A stretch of 64,000 nucleotides of DNA from Priestia megaterium (GCF_023824195.1 NZ_CP085442.1:782001-846000); one strand, 5' to 3'. Counted from the first letter of the stretch, positions 16,540 through 26,455 are shown. Made by a program: numbers and translations. The notes: generated by a model from the sequence alone, not told the origin.

Positions 16540-19308
16540 ATGGTAACAGTAGAAGCAGCAGAAAGACAAAACAGCAGCACTGCCCTGCGCCGTGATGTAA
16601 AGTTTCTCGGTCAATTGTTAGGGAAAGTTCTGGTTCACCAAGGTGGAGAAGAACTGCTCAACAAAGTAGAAAAAATACGCGAAGTGGCAAAATCACTTAG
16701 AGAAAACAAAGATGAAGTTATCTATAAAGAAATAAAAAATGAAATCGTTACTCTTGAACAGCCGATGCGCGAGCAGGTTATTCGGGCGTTTGCAGTTTAT
16801 TTTCATTTAGTTAATATTGCAGAGCAAAATCATCGAATTCGTCGCAGACGCGAATATCAGCAGCAAGAAGATTCTATTATGCAGCCGGGCTCATTGGAAA
16901 GTGCCGTTGTTTCGCTTAAAAATAATGGCGTGGCGCCAGATGTAATTGCTAACTTGCTTCAAACTTTATCCCTGGAGCTCATCATCACTGCTCATCCAAC
17001 AGAAGCCACTAGACGAAGTGTTCTTGATATTCATAAACGAATGGCTGAGCTTCTGAAAAACTTGGATAATCCAACGTTAACAAAACGTGAACGTACAGAA
17101 ATTGAAGAAAGACTGTTTAGCGAAGTATTAATTTTATGGCAAACAAATGAACTGCGAGATCGCAAGCCAACCGTAATGGATGAAGTATCCAATGGATTAT
17201 ATTATTTTGATGAAACGTTATTTGAAGTGCTTCCTCAAATTCATCAGGAATTGGAAAATTCATTGCAGGAGAATTATCCGGAAGAAAATTGGAAAGTGCC
17301 TAATATTCTTCGATTTGGTTCATGGATTGGCGGAGACCGAGATGGAAATCCAAACGTAACTCCAAAAGTAACGTGGCAAACGCTTGTCAAACAAAGGAAG
17401 TTAGCTATTCGTAAATATAAAGAGTCGCTTACTCAATTGAGACAAAGGTTAAGTCAGTCTACAAAAAGAGTCGCAGTTTCAGATAACCTTCTTGATTCTA
17501 TTAATCAAGAAATATCGTTATTACCTGAGAATAAGAGATGGAGAATCAAACACGAAGTATATCGCTGCAAGCTTACGATTATGCTTCATAAATTAAATTT
17601 AGTTGGAGAATCGGAAGCAGGTTATCAAAGGTCAGAAGAACTTTTACATGATTTGTTTCTAATTAAAGATAGCTTGCAAAAGCACCAGCCTCAAGATTAT
17701 CAGTTGAAAAGTTTGTGTAAATTAATTCGCCAAGTTGAGCTGTTTGGATTTCATTTAGCAACGCTTGATATCCGTAATCACAGCGGGGAACACGAAGCGG
17801 CAATCAAAGAAATTTTCCATGCTGTTTCTTTAGCTGAAGATTATTCAGCCTTAACAGAAGAGGAAAAAGTTGAGCTGCTGGGGAAAGTTCTTCAAGACCC
17901 AAGACCTGTAGTATCGTTTGTAGAGAATTACTCTAAAGAAACGCAGCAAGTAATTGAAGTATTTAATATGATACATCGAGCACATAAAGAATTTGGAGAA
18001 AGATCTATTGAAGTCTACTTAATCAGTATGACGCAGTCTGCAAGTGATTTGTTAGAAGTCATGGTACTCGCCAAAGAAGCGGGTATTTATCGCCTTCATG
18101 CAGATGGTCGTATTGAAAGCAAATTAAATATAGCTCCGCTGCTTGAAACGATTGATGATCTCACAGCAGGTCCTAAAATCATGGAACAGCTATTTCAATT
18201 AGATTTTTATCGAGAGCACTTAAGGAAACAGCAGGATTTGCAGGAAATTATGCTTGGCTACTCAGATGGAAGCAAAGACGGAGGAACGCTTACTGCTAAT
18301 TGGAAGCTCTATAAAGCGCAGCAGGAAATTCACGATATGGCGAGGAAGTATCAAATTCGTCTGAAGTTTTTCCATGGCCGAGGCGGCTCACTAGGCCGAG
18401 GAGGTGGGCCGTTAAACCGAAGCATTTTATCTCAGCCTGTTGAGACGCTAGGAGACGGCGTTAAAATTACAGAGCAAGGCGAAGTTCTTTCTTCTAGATA
18501 CTCTTTATATGACATTGCTTACCGAAGCCTTGAACAAGCGGTCTCAGCTCTTCTTACAGCGGCAGCAAATGTTTCTCAAGAAGCTGAACAATGTGATATT
18601 CGTACACATGAATGGGAAGAAACAATGGACGAGATTTCAACTGCTTCTTTACGTAAGTATCAAGAGCTTGTTTTCAAAGATCCAGACTTTTTAACGTACT
18701 TTAAACAAGCTACACCTCTTCCTGAGCTGGGGGCTTTAAATATTGGGTCACGTCCAATGAGTCGAAAAGGAAGTGATCGCTTTGAAGACTTGCGAGCAAT
18801 TCCGTGGGTATTTGCATGGACGCAAAGCAGACAGCTGCTTCCAGCCTGGTACGCTGCAGGTACGGGCTTACAGCATTTGGTAGAGAAATCCGGAGATATA
18901 CAGCTTCTTCAGCAAATGTATAAAGAATGGCCATTCTTCCGCTCGACCGTCGATAATCTGCAAATGGCCTTAACAAAAGCAGATTTAATGGCAGCAAAAG
19001 AATACACGGAAATGGTACAAGATCCGGTTATTTCAGAGCGGATTTTTACCGCCATTAAAAAAGAGTACAATCTCACAAAAGAAATGATTCTTCAAATCAC
19101 GGGTCAAAAAGAATTAATGGATCACCTTCCTACAATTAAAGAATCTATTAAATTACGAAATCCGTATGTGGACCCTCTAACATTCTTACAAGTTAAGGTC
19201 ATTTCCAAGCTGCGTGAAGATGAGGCTGGAACGTTAAATGAAGAACTTTTAAAAGAAGCGTTATTAACGATTAATGGCATTGCAGCAGGGTTACGTAACA
19301 CAGGCTGA
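16540..19308 (+). CDS. ppc: Phosphoenolpyruvate carboxylase
   Basis: This 922-residue enzyme carboxylates PEP with bicarbonate to oxaloacetate, refilling the TCA cycle. Catalytic blocks are all present: TAHPTEATRRSV with His152, GSWIGGDRDGNPNVT, LGYSDGSKDGG, the glycine-rich FFHGRGGSLGRGGGP loop near residue 610, GSRPMSRKG, and the C-terminal RNTG. A GTG at 16528 is in frame but overlaps the AAAGG ribosome site; the ATG at 16540 gives normal spacing. Many bacilli, including B. subtilis, rely on pyruvate carboxylase instead, so ppc is a useful lineage trait. It is a single gene with its own terminator and no clear regulatory site. Confidence 0.95.
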   Translation: MVTVEAAERQNSSTALRRDVKFLGQLLGKVLVHQGGEELLNKVEKIREVAKSLRENKDEVIYKEIKNEIVTLEQPMREQVIRAFAVYFHLVNIAEQNHRIRRRREYQQQEDSIMQPGSLESAVVSLKNNGVAPDVIANLLQTLSLELIITAHPTEATRRSVLDIHKRMAELLKNLDNPTLTKRERTEIEERLFSEVLILWQTNELRDRKPTVMDEVSNGLYYFDETLFEVLPQIHQELENSLQENYPEENWKVPNILRFGSWIGGDRDGNPNVTPKVTWQTLVKQRKLAIRKYKESLTQLRQRLSQSTKRVAVSDNLLDSINQEISLLPENKRWRIKHEVYRCKLTIMLHKLNLVGESEAGYQRSEELLHDLFLIKDSLQKHQPQDYQLKSLCKLIRQVELFGFHLATLDIRNHSGEHEAAIKEIFHAVSLAEDYSALTEEEKVELLGKVLQDPRPVVSFVENYSKETQQVIEVFNMIHRAHKEFGERSIEVYLISMTQSASDLLEVMVLAKEAGIYRLHADGRIESKLNIAPLLETIDDLTAGPKIMEQLFQLDFYREHLRKQQDLQEIMLGYSDGSKDGGTLTANWKLYKAQQEIHDMARKYQIRLKFFHGRGGSLGRGGGPLNRSILSQPVETLGDGVKITEQGEVLSSRYSLYDIAYRSLEQAVSALLTAAANVSQEAEQCDIRTHEWEETMDEISTASLRKYQELVFKDPDFLTYFKQATPLPELGALNIGSRPMSRKGSDRFEDLRAIPWVFAWTQSRQLLPAWYAAGTGLQHLVEKSGDIQLLQQMYKEWPFFRSTVDNLQMALTKADLMAAKEYTEMVQDPVISERIFTAIKKEYNLTKEMILQITGQKELMDHLPTIKESIKLRNPYVDPLTFLQVKVISKLREDEAGTLNEELLKEALLTINGIAAGLRNTG

Positions 19309-19315
19309 TGATACC

Positions 19316-19351
19316 AAAAGACACCTCAAGAAAATAAAAGAGGTGTCTTTT
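19316..19351 (+). terminator. Terminator after ppc
   Basis: A 12-bp perfect stem, AAAAGACACCTC with GAGGTGTCTTTT, lies 7 bp after the stop. Confidence 0.9.
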
Positions 19352-19525
19352 GTTCATTCTTCTCACATAAAGAACTGCCTGTCAGTTCCCTCTCTTTTAA
19401 AGAGAACTTCCGCCTGCTAAATAGGCATTGAGAAAAATCAATGATAGAATAGAGAAGGGATGGAAATATTCTACAAATGAGTGCGAGCGATGGGGTAACT
19501 AGATTGAATATGGAGGACGAGGACA

Positions 19526-19969
19526 ATGATAAAAAATTCGCAAATCTTCATTGAAGCTGACTCCGATAATTCTATATTTATTGGACTGGAATTTTGTGAG
19601 TATACACAAAAAATGAATCCTACTTGTTTGTCCAAACAGCATATAAATGTGTTTATTCATCCAGAAGAACTCACTGTGGAATTTAAGAAAACAAAAAGTG
19701 ATAGAACTAGCGACGATTTTCATCTGATGCATATCGTTCCGGTTCATTGCTTTAATTATTTATTATGTTCGATTTCCCAGGGTATTGTTACAAATGTTCA
19801 GCTGAAAGCGGTCGGTCATCAAGGAGAAACGTTGTTTGAAGAAAATCTCACATTGAAGTTTCATGAAAAAGCGACGGATTATGAAGACACAATCTCGTTT
19901 TTCAAACATTTAAATCAAGAAATACAAAAACAGACGAAAAAATATACAGCCAGTTATATGAGCTCATAA
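19526..19969 (+). CDS. Hypothetical protein, 147 aa
   Basis: I do not recognise this 147-residue protein. It has no signal peptide or membrane helix and is mixed alpha/beta in appearance, with a Lys/Gln-rich tail (LNQEIQKQTKKYTASYMSS). Several His and Cys residues (CEYTQKMNPTC, HLMHIVPVHCFNYLLC) are scattered, not arranged as a clear zinc motif. GGAGGACGAGGACA precedes the ATG, supporting real translation. It stands alone between the ppc terminator and its own terminator. Confidence 0.65.
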   Translation: MIKNSQIFIEADSDNSIFIGLEFCEYTQKMNPTCLSKQHINVFIHPEELTVEFKKTKSDRTSDDFHLMHIVPVHCFNYLLCSISQGIVTNVQLKAVGHQGETLFEENLTLKFHEKATDYEDTISFFKHLNQEIQKQTKKYTASYMSS

Positions 19970-19974
19970 TAAAG

Positions 19975-20004
19975 AAAGCTGCGGTTTTAAAAACTGCAGC
20001 TTTT
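19975..20004 (+). terminator. Terminator after the 147-aa hypothetical gene
   Basis: AAAGCTGC and GCAGCTTT pair, extended by GTTTT/AAAAC, with a T-rich end. Confidence 0.8.
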
Positions 20005-20360
20005 ATTCGTTTAACCGAAAAAATTATGTTAGAGATGCTTACAAAGCAAGAGATTTTTCAGTGGGGAATTGATAAAGTAAAAATAAGAGAAATCAGTGGA
20101 CAGAAAAGTTTTTAGCGGCTGGACGCTCTTTATTCAATATGTAAGGGTTAGGTATTGAGTTTAAAAAATAGCGATGAACACGTATTGTCATTGTAGATGA
20201 AGTGCTAAGGTCGCTCTATCTGCAATCATGTAGAATCTTCGCGCGCTTATAGTCTGTTTTACGGAACGAAAAAGCTGCGGAATTAGAAGCACTCCTTCTA
20301 TTTCTGCGGTTTTTTTTATAAACAAGAAATAAATTTACTTATCGTACGGAGGCGATGCAG
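20005..20360. other. Intergenic region upstream of the Rieske oxygenase gene
   Basis: About 350 bp without a gene. A 9-of-10 bp hairpin (GAATTAGAAG with CTTCTATTTC, about 20279-20303) is followed 5 bp later by T8, some 45 bp before the oxygenase start. It could be a weak terminator or attenuator. No known riboswitch class was recognised. Confidence 0.4.
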
Positions 20361-21368
20361 ATGATTAAAGATTTAGTATTGGCTAAGGAATGGCTGCCTG
20401 CAGCTTATTCACATGATTTAACAGATCAGCCCTTGCAAGTAACGATTTTAGAAGAGCGAGTTGTGCTTTTTCGCACAACTAATGCCATTAAAGCATTTAA
20501 AGATTTGTGCATCCATCGCGGTGCAGCGTTATCTCTTGGAAAAGTGGTAGATGATTGCATTGTATGCCCTTATCACGGATGGAAATACGATGATGCCGGG
20601 GCTTGTGTGAAAATTCCTCAACAGCCGCCGGGAAGAGCTATTCCTTCAAAAGCAAAAGCACAGGTATATGACTGCGTTGAAAAGTACGGAATTATATGGG
20701 TGAAGATGAACAGCGAGGCAGGTGATACTCCTCTTCCCCTTTATGATGAACATCTTAACTCCGGATTCAAAACGGTTTGCGCTAACCCTCATACTCTGCA
20801 GGCAGCAGCTCCTCGTGTCGTAGAAAACTTTCTAGATGTAAGCCATTTGGCTTTTGTTCACGAAGGAAGCCTTGGGCACTCTGACTACGCTGAAATTCCT
20901 GATTATAAGGTGCATTGGAAAGATAACCGATACGTTTCTGATGAAATCGCTGTGTACGCAGATGCAGATGGTACGGGTAACTTTGCGACTATTTATTATA
21001 CCTTTGAAATTCTTCGTCCTACCGTTGCAAGGCTGAAAAAAGTGAACTACAAAACGGGTGAAATCTTTTCAATGCTGTTTGCGGTTTTACCTGAAGAGGA
21101 AAGAAAGTCCACCGTGTTTGCACTGGTTTCTAGAAACTATTCGTTTGATGCACCTGATCAATATTTCCGTGATTTCCAGCAGCTTATTATTGAACAAGAT
21201 ACCAGTATTGTGGAAAGTCAAAAACCGGAAGAGCTGCCGCTTGACTTACAAGCAGAGCTTCATTTGAATCCGGACCGACTGAGTATTGCGTATAGAAGGT
21301 GGCTCGGCGATTTAGGAGTGACCTTCGGAAGTGACATAGGAACAAGATTAAAAAAAGCTGCTCAATAA
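20361..21368 (+). CDS. Rieske non-heme iron oxygenase (aromatic ring-hydroxylating/demethylating type)
   Basis: This 335-residue oxygenase subunit has an N-terminal Rieske [2Fe-2S] domain with C50-x-H52 (CIHRGAAL) and C69-x2-H72 (CPYHGW). A C-terminal catalytic domain carries the mononuclear-iron motif NFLDVSHLAFVHEGSLG (His162, His167), and a late IIEQDTSIVESQ block is typical of VanA/TsaM-like enzymes. The substrate is unknown; an O-demethylase or ring oxygenase is likely. ATG 20361 is 8 nt after GGAGG, and the in-frame ATG at 20355 is too close. No ferredoxin or reductase gene lies nearby, so it must borrow an electron donor from elsewhere. Confidence 0.85.
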   Translation: MIKDLVLAKEWLPAAYSHDLTDQPLQVTILEERVVLFRTTNAIKAFKDLCIHRGAALSLGKVVDDCIVCPYHGWKYDDAGACVKIPQQPPGRAIPSKAKAQVYDCVEKYGIIWVKMNSEAGDTPLPLYDEHLNSGFKTVCANPHTLQAAAPRVVENFLDVSHLAFVHEGSLGHSDYAEIPDYKVHWKDNRYVSDEIAVYADADGTGNFATIYYTFEILRPTVARLKKVNYKTGEIFSMLFAVLPEEERKSTVFALVSRNYSFDAPDQYFRDFQQLIIEQDTSIVESQKPEELPLDLQAELHLNPDRLSIAYRRWLGDLGVTFGSDIGTRLKKAAQ

Positions 21369-21373
21369 AAAAA

Positions 21374-21400
21374 GAAGAAAGGAGTCTCCTTTCTTTTTTT
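21374..21400. terminator. Bidirectional terminator between the Rieske gene and fetB
   Basis: GAAAGGA pairs with TCCTTTC, flanked by A-rich and T7 tracts. It lies between convergent genes and touches the fetB stop. Confidence 0.8.
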
Positions 21401-22154
21401 ATGTATGCTCACGGATAAGCTGCTGATAGCTATTAAAAAGAGTAGGGTATGTTAATCGGCTTAAGATGACGCAGGAAAGCGTAGCAGACGCTAGAATAGT
21501 AAAAACGATAAGCAGCTGGAATTTGACAGCTTGTATCGGATCTGCCCCTCCAATAATCTGGCCTGTCATCATACCCGGAAGCTGAACGAGTCCAATTGTT
21601 TTTTGACTTTCTACAGTAGGAATCATGCTAGCTTTGATTGCAACATTTAAAATGCTATGAATAGCTTGTTTGGGAGTGCCGCCTAGCGCCAGAATCAATT
21701 GAATTTCTTCTCGTCTTCTATTTACTTCAGCATCTAACCGATTTAAAAATAAATTGGCAAGAATCATCGAATTTCCAATAATCATACCGCTGACGGGAAT
21801 GACATATCGCGGAGTAGCAGGGATAATATGTAGGCCGAGCATAATGCTTTGAGTCAAGATTTCTACAATAAAAAGAGTGATAAATACGCGTAAAAAGGCC
21901 TTGAATCCCTGCTTTTTTTTCTTTACCACGTTTTGGGAAGCGACCGTCAGCATAAGGAATAAAATGAGAATCATAAAAGCAGGGTGATTTGCATCAAAGA
22001 TAAAAGATAAAACATATCCTATCACTAACAGCTGAACGGCAGCTCGAATACTAGCAATGATAATGTCTTTTTGGAGTCCTATACGAAAAGATTTTGATAA
22101 AAAAAGAGCAATAAAAACAAAAACAATGGTAAAAATCAGTGAAAGTGAACTCAT
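21399..22154 (-). CDS. fetB: ABC transporter permease, FetB/YbbM type (iron export)
   Basis: This 251-residue UPF0014-family permease has about 6-7 membrane helices. The conserved RAAVQLLVIGYVL near the N-terminus, the central PVSGMIIGNSMILANLFLNRL motif and VQLPGMMTGQIIGGADPIQAVKFQLL near the C-terminus identify it. The E. coli relative FetB works with FetA to export iron and resist oxidative stress; the same role is inferred here. It overlaps the upstream ATPase gene by 4 bp (ATGA), so the two are translationally coupled. Confidence 0.85.
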   Translation of the reverse strand: MSSLSLIFTIVFVFIALFLSKSFRIGLQKDIIIASIRAAVQLLVIGYVLSFIFDANHPAFMILILFLMLTVASQNVVKKKKQGFKAFLRVFITLFIVEILTQSIMLGLHIIPATPRYVIPVSGMIIGNSMILANLFLNRLDAEVNRRREEIQLILALGGTPKQAIHSILNVAIKASMIPTVESQKTIGLVQLPGMMTGQIIGGADPIQAVKFQLLIVFTILASATLSCVILSRLTYPTLFNSYQQLIREHT

Positions 22155-22888
22155 AGAAAGGCTCCTTCAATAAATTGTTTTGTTTCAGCTTTTACAGGAG
22201 CATGAAAAAAAGTCTCTGTCTTCGCTTTTTCTATAATCACTCCGTTCATTAAAAGCCAGACTTCCTCTCCTAAACGTTTGGCTTGATCTAAATTATGGGT
22301 AACCCAAATAATCGTTTTATTCTGCTCTTTATGTAAATGAGAAATAAGCTGTTCAATTTCATGAGCAGAAGTGGCATCCAAAGCGGAAGTGATTTCGTCT
22401 AAAAGTAAAAGGTCAGATCCGTTCGACAGCGTGCGGGCTAATGATAACCTTTGTCTTTGACCACCGGATAAATCTCTTGCATCCTGCTCTAACAAGTCAG
22501 GGGAAAGACCGGTTAAGGCACAGAGTTCTTCAGGCATAATATCCTGTTTGCCATGCAGTTTTTGAACAAGCATCATATTATCTCGCACTGTTCCATCAAT
22601 AACAGGAGCTGTTTGAAAAGCGATGCCCACTTTTTTTCGTAAATCAGAAATATTCCATTTGCTAATGTCTTTTCCATATACTTCAATAATTCCTTCATCA
22701 GGTGCAGAAAGTAAATTGCACATGGAAAGAAGGGTGCTTTTTCCGGATCCTGATGGTCCTACCATCATGACGAGCGAGCCTTGCATCACTGTACCGGATA
22801 TGCCTTTTAAAACACTATGTTCTTTATCCTTAAATGTTTTATGAACGTCTGTAAATGTGATAGCAGGTATTGAATTGAACGTGTTCAT
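22151..22888 (-). CDS. fetA: ABC transporter ATP-binding protein, FetA/YbbL type
   Basis: This 245-residue ABC ATPase partners FetB. Walker A is GPSGSGKST (about residues 44-52), the signature is LSGGQRQRLSLARTL, Walker B is LLLLDEITSALD, and the H-loop is WVTHN. It comes first in a two-gene minus-strand operon with a 4-bp ATGA overlap to fetB. An AAAAGGAG ribosome site precedes the ATG at 22888. Regulation is not visible; no Fur-like box was confirmed. Confidence 0.85.
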   Translation of the reverse strand: MNTFNSIPAITFTDVHKTFKDKEHSVLKGISGTVMQGSLVMMVGPSGSGKSTLLSMCNLLSAPDEGIIEVYGKDISKWNISDLRKKVGIAFQTAPVIDGTVRDNMMLVQKLHGKQDIMPEELCALTGLSPDLLEQDARDLSGGQRQRLSLARTLSNGSDLLLLDEITSALDATSAHEIEQLISHLHKEQNKTIIWVTHNLDQAKRLGEEVWLLMNGVIIEKAKTETFFHAPVKAETKQFIEGAFL

Positions 22889-22958
22889 AGTAACTCCTTT
22901 TTTATTCGTTTTGTTTATTGTAGCATAAGCGAAAGTATAAAAAGTTATTGGGTGATAT

Positions 22959-22987
22959 AAAAAAAGCTGTGAAAAATCACAGCTTTT
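22959..22987 (-). terminator. Terminator of metY
   Basis: AAAGCTGTGA pairs with TCACAGCTTT, followed on the minus strand by a T tract. It starts at the metY stop codon. Confidence 0.85.
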
Positions 22988-24293
22988 AAACAGTTGTATT
23001 CACTTTTTGGCTGGCTTTTAAGGCATAATCTAAATCTTCAAGAAGGTCGTCGATGGCTTCTGTTCCAACGGATAGACGAATGAGTTCTGGCGTCACACCC
23101 GAAGCTTTTTGTTCGTCTTGAGATAGCTGTTGATGAGTGGTGCTTGCCGGGTGAATAATGAGTGATTTAGAGTCGCCGATATTGGCTAAATGAGAAAATA
23201 ACTGAACCGAATCAATTAACTTAGCCGCAGCGTTTTTTCCTCCCCTTACACCAAAGGTTAAAATTGCTCCTTGTCCTTTAGGCAAGTATTTTTGTACCAA
23301 AGAATAGGAAGGGTGGGAAGGAAGCCCCGCATAATTTACCCATTCTACTAATTCATGCTGCTCTAAAAATTTCGCTACCTTTAATGCGTTTTCGCTGTGA
23401 CGCTCTAATCGCAGATGGAGTGTTTCTACCCCTTGAAGGAGTAAAAAGGAATTAAAAGGTGATAAAGCAGCTCCAATATCTCGTAAAAGCTGAACGCGCG
23501 CTTTTGTAATATAAGCAGCTTCACCAGCAGCTTCTGTGTATACGAGGCCATGGTAACTTGGATCTGGAGTTGTTAAGTCTGGAAATTTCCCGCTCGCTTC
23601 CCAATCAAATTTTCCACTGTCTACGATAACACCGCCAATTGCTGTTCCATGTCCTCCAAGAAACTTAGTAGCAGAATGAACGACAATATCTGCTCCGAAA
23701 TCGATGGGACGAAGAAGGTAAGGGCTTGGAACAGTATTATCAATAATAAGAGGAATTCCATGTTCATGGGCAATGTCTGCAACTGCCTCGATGTCTAGCA
23801 CATTTCCCTGCGGGTTTCCAACGGATTCAGCATAAATTGCCTTTGTTTTGGAAGTGATTGCACTTCTAAAATTTTCTGGATTATCAGCGTTTACAAATTT
23901 GACGGTAATGCCCAGTTTAGGAAGCGTAGACGAAAAGAGGTTATATGTTCCCCCATATAAACTGCTTGCTGATACAATTTCATCTCCTGCGGAAGCGATA
24001 TTTAAAATGGAAAAGGTAGTAGCTGACTGACCCGAAGCTACTCCTAGAGCACCTACTCCGCCTTCTAACTCAGCAATTCGCTGTTCAAAAACGTCCGTAG
24101 TAGGGTTTACAATTCGAGTGTAGATGTAGCCTTGTTCACTTAAATTAAATAAAGATGCAGCATGCTCCGTATCTTTAAATCCAAATGAGCTTGTTTGATA
24201 AATAGGTACCGCACGCGAAAAAGTAGCTGGGTCAAGCTGTTGGCCAGAATGGATGGCTTGTGTTTCAGGACGAAATGGTTTCTTAGCAGACAT
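22986..24293 (-). CDS. metY: O-acetylhomoserine sulfhydrylase / aminocarboxypropyltransferase
   Basis: This 435-residue PLP enzyme of the Cys/Met metabolism family makes homocysteine from O-acetylhomoserine and sulfide. The PLP lysine lies in [16 protein letters not shown] (around residue 210). The N-terminal [31 protein letters not shown] and C-terminal [11 protein letters not shown] blocks are characteristic of MetY rather than MetC/MetI. AAGGAGG precedes the ATG. A good sigma-A promoter lies 60-90 bp upstream. No SAM riboswitch was found in the roughly 340-bp upstream region, although this gene is S-box-controlled in some bacilli. Confidence 0.92.
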   Translation of the reverse strand: MSAKKPFRPETQAIHSGQQLDPATFSRAVPIYQTSSFGFKDTEHAASLFNLSEQGYIYTRIVNPTTDVFEQRIAELEGGVGALGVASGQSATTFSILNIASAGDEIVSASSLYGGTYNLFSSTLPKLGITVKFVNADNPENFRSAITSKTKAIYAESVGNPQGNVLDIEAVADIAHEHGIPLIIDNTVPSPYLLRPIDFGADIVVHSATKFLGGHGTAIGGVIVDSGKFDWEASGKFPDLTTPDPSYHGLVYTEAAGEAAYITKARVQLLRDIGAALSPFNSFLLLQGVETLHLRLERHSENALKVAKFLEQHELVEWVNYAGLPSHPSYSLVQKYLPKGQGAILTFGVRGGKNAAAKLIDSVQLFSHLANIGDSKSLIIHPASTTHQQLSQDEQKASGVTPELIRLSVGTEAIDDLLEDLDYALKASQKVNTTV

Positions 24294-24353
24294 TGAAACT
24301 CCTCCTTAGATATAAAACTTATAAAAAACATAGGAATAATAAACTTTAATCAT

Positions 24354-24382
24354 AATATACGAATTCTATTGAATGATGTCAA
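24354..24382 (-). promoter_or_regulatory. Sigma-A promoter of metY
   Basis: On the minus strand, TTGACA (24382-24377), a 17-bp spacer and TATATT (24359-24354) form a near-ideal promoter 61 bp before the metY start. Confidence 0.75.
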
Positions 24383-24637
24383 ATTATAATTAGAATATTT
24401 AGAAAATATAAATAAGACTAATACTGTAATTCAGCATTAAGACATCTCTTTAATTTCTAAAAATACCATAAAAAATATAAAATGTAAGAAAAATGTAAAT
24501 TAATTTGTATAATTATGTTAGAATATTAGGTGTTTGAGAGTTTCTTAGAGAGAGCCGATTTTGCTAGAAGACATTAAAAAATAATAAAAGACGGGTCTTA
24601 AGAGCTAATAACGAAACAAAATAAAAGGAGTTTGATT
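24383..24637. other. Divergent intergenic region metY / yknW
   Basis: An AT-rich region that should hold the yknW promoter. A TAGAAT (about 24519-24524) may be a -10 box, but I could not pair it with a good -35. No clear sigma-W motif (TGAAAC-N16-CGTA) was seen, although yknWXYZ is sigma-W-controlled in B. subtilis. Confidence 0.4.
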
Positions 24638-25324
24638 ATGAGCACAGAAGTCAATGTATCTTCGGAAGTCCAAGAGAAAGGAAAGCCTTCTATTCTTGGT
24701 TTTATTACGAGTCCGGTTGTACAGTTTGAGAAAATGAAAAGCAGCCCGGTCATCTGGGGACCTCTTTTACTTATCCTCATCTTAACAGCTGCAACAACGA
24801 TTCTAGCCGTCTATACCCCTCAGGCACAAGAGGCCCTGCAACAGCAAAAAGAAGCTGGCATTGAAGTGAATTCAACATTTAGTATGATTGGCGGAGCGAT
24901 TGGAGGAGTTATTGCAGTAGTTGCTACACTGGCATTCACAAGTTTGATTCTGTTTTTAATTGCAAAGTTAGGGACTGGAAAAACAACTTACCGCCAAATG
25001 TTTAGTTTGAATTTGTTTGTTACGTTCATCACAGCAATCGGTCAGCTAATTAATACGGGAGTAGCTGCACTAGCACATATTTCAGCTAATGTGACTTCGT
25101 TAAATGGAATGGTTGGTGCTAAAGGTGCTATGGGAGGAGTATTTACTTCCATTGAAATCTTTTCTATCTGGGGACTTATTCTGACAGCAGTAGGACTACA
25201 AAAAGTAGCAAATGTATCAAAAGCTGCTTCTATTATTACAGTGATTATTTTATTCATCTTAGGAGCGGCTATTTCAGGAGTTGGAGGAGCTGCTTCAGAA
25301 GCGCTTAAAGGAGCAGGATTGTAA
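24638..25324 (+). CDS. yknW: YIP1-family membrane protein YknW
   Basis: This 228-residue membrane protein has five or so hydrophobic helices and the YIP1-domain N-terminal GFITSPVVQFEKMKSSPVIWGPLLLI. In B. subtilis YknW is required for assembly of the YknXYZ ABC complex, which protects cells from the toxic peptide SDP. Start ATG 24638 is 7 nt from AAAGGAG; the TTG at 24632 is too close. It is the first gene of a tight four-gene operon and abuts yknX (TAA then ATG). Confidence 0.88.
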   Translation: MSTEVNVSSEVQEKGKPSILGFITSPVVQFEKMKSSPVIWGPLLLILILTAATTILAVYTPQAQEALQQQKEAGIEVNSTFSMIGGAIGGVIAVVATLAFTSLILFLIAKLGTGKTTYRQMFSLNLFVTFITAIGQLINTGVAALAHISANVTSLNGMVGAKGAMGGVFTSIEIFSIWGLILTAVGLQKVANVSKAASIITVIILFILGAAISGVGGAASEALKGAGL

Positions 25325-26455
25325 ATGAAAAAAGGGATAATTATTACAGCTGTAGCAGTTGTTATTGTTGCGGTTATTGGGATTAACGTATATCGTGCAC
25401 AAAGTGTAAGTGGGAAAGCAGTCAATGTTCACGTAGCAAATATAAAGGAAAAAAAGTTAAGAAATACAGTTATGGTTCCGGGTACGTTAAAGCTTGCTGA
25501 TGAACAATATGTCTATTTTGATGCTGAAAAAGGCGAGGTTGAACGATTCCACGTAACAGAAGGTTCTCGTGTACAGCAGGGAACCTCTCTTGTAACGTAC
25601 GAAAGCGATGCGCTTGATTTAGAGCAAGAACAAAACAAGTTAGAAAAAAAATCCAGTCAGCTGCAAATTGACTCAGTAAGCAAACATCTTTCCAATTTAA
25701 ATAAAAAACAAAAAGAATTGGAAAAAGAAATGAGTAAGCAAGAAGCGAGAGATCAAATCGATACAGAGCGTACGCAGCTCAATCTCGATTTAGAAACGGC
25801 TAAAATTGATTTAGAACGAAACAAACTAGAAGCCAAATCAATTGCTAAAAAAGAACGTAATTTAGACGTAGCGAGTGATATTAATGGGACGGTGCTAGAA
25901 GTAGATAAAGAAGCGGTTAATAACACAAGTGACGTTCAAAAACCGCTTATACATATTGGTAATACCGATGAATACTTAGCTACTGGCGTACTGTCTGAGT
26001 ATGATGCATTAAAAATTAAAACCGGTCAAGCTGTTAAAATTACATCAGATGTGCTGCCTGATAAAGAATGGGCAGGGAGCGTCAAACAAATTGACTATCT
26101 ACCTCAGCAGCAGGCATCAGCAGAAGCCGGCAATGATGCGGCTAATCAATATCCAGTTGAAGTAAAAGTAGATGACCAGAATATCACGATGATTAAGCCG
26201 GGATTTAAGCTGCTGCTTGAAATTGAAACAAGCAGTAAAAAAGCTTCATCTTTGCCGATAAAAGCAGTTGTAAATGAAGACGGAGAAAAATATGTATATG
26301 TAGTGAAAGATAAAAAGGCGGTTCGTAAGGAAGTAAAGATTGGAGAAACAACAAATAAATTTATTGAAATAAAAAGCGGCGTATCTTCTAAGGACAAAGT
26401 CATTACAAATCCTACAAAGAACTTAACTGACGGTGCGGAAGTGACTGTTCAATGA
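25325..26455 (+). CDS. yknX: Membrane fusion (adaptor) protein YknX
   Basis: This 376-residue HlyD/MacA-like adaptor of the YknWXYZ system has one N-terminal membrane anchor. A barrel-sandwich half follows (VMVPGTLKLADEQYVYFDAEKG), then a coiled-coil hairpin rich in Lys/Glu (residues about 95-180), then DVASDINGTVLEVDKEAV as the second half, and beta-barrel plus membrane-proximal domains. It starts immediately after the yknW stop and its 3' end overlaps yknY by 4 bp. Confidence 0.9.
   Translation: MKKGIIITAVAVVIVAVIGINVYRAQSVSGKAVNVHVANIKEKKLRNTVMVPGTLKLADEQYVYFDAEKGEVERFHVTEGSRVQQGTSLVTYESDALDLEQEQNKLEKKSSQLQIDSVSKHLSNLNKKQKELEKEMSKQEARDQIDTERTQLNLDLETAKIDLERNKLEAKSIAKKERNLDVASDINGTVLEVDKEAVNNTSDVQKPLIHIGNTDEYLATGVLSEYDALKIKTGQAVKITSDVLPDKEWAGSVKQIDYLPQQQASAEAGNDAANQYPVEVKVDDQNITMIKPGFKLLLEIETSSKKASSLPIKAVVNEDGEKYVYVVKDKKAVRKEVKIGETTNKFIEIKSGVSSKDKVITNPTKNLTDGAEVTVQ

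Noticed and set aside
20270..20317. Strong terminator before the Rieske gene
   Set aside because: The outer GCTGCGG and CTGCGG segments are direct rather than inverted, so only a short inner hairpin remains, set 5 bp away from the T run.
24294..24637. SAM (S-box) riboswitch upstream of metY
   Set aside because: The region is AT-rich with no S-box core motifs or terminator; only a simple sigma-A promoter was found.
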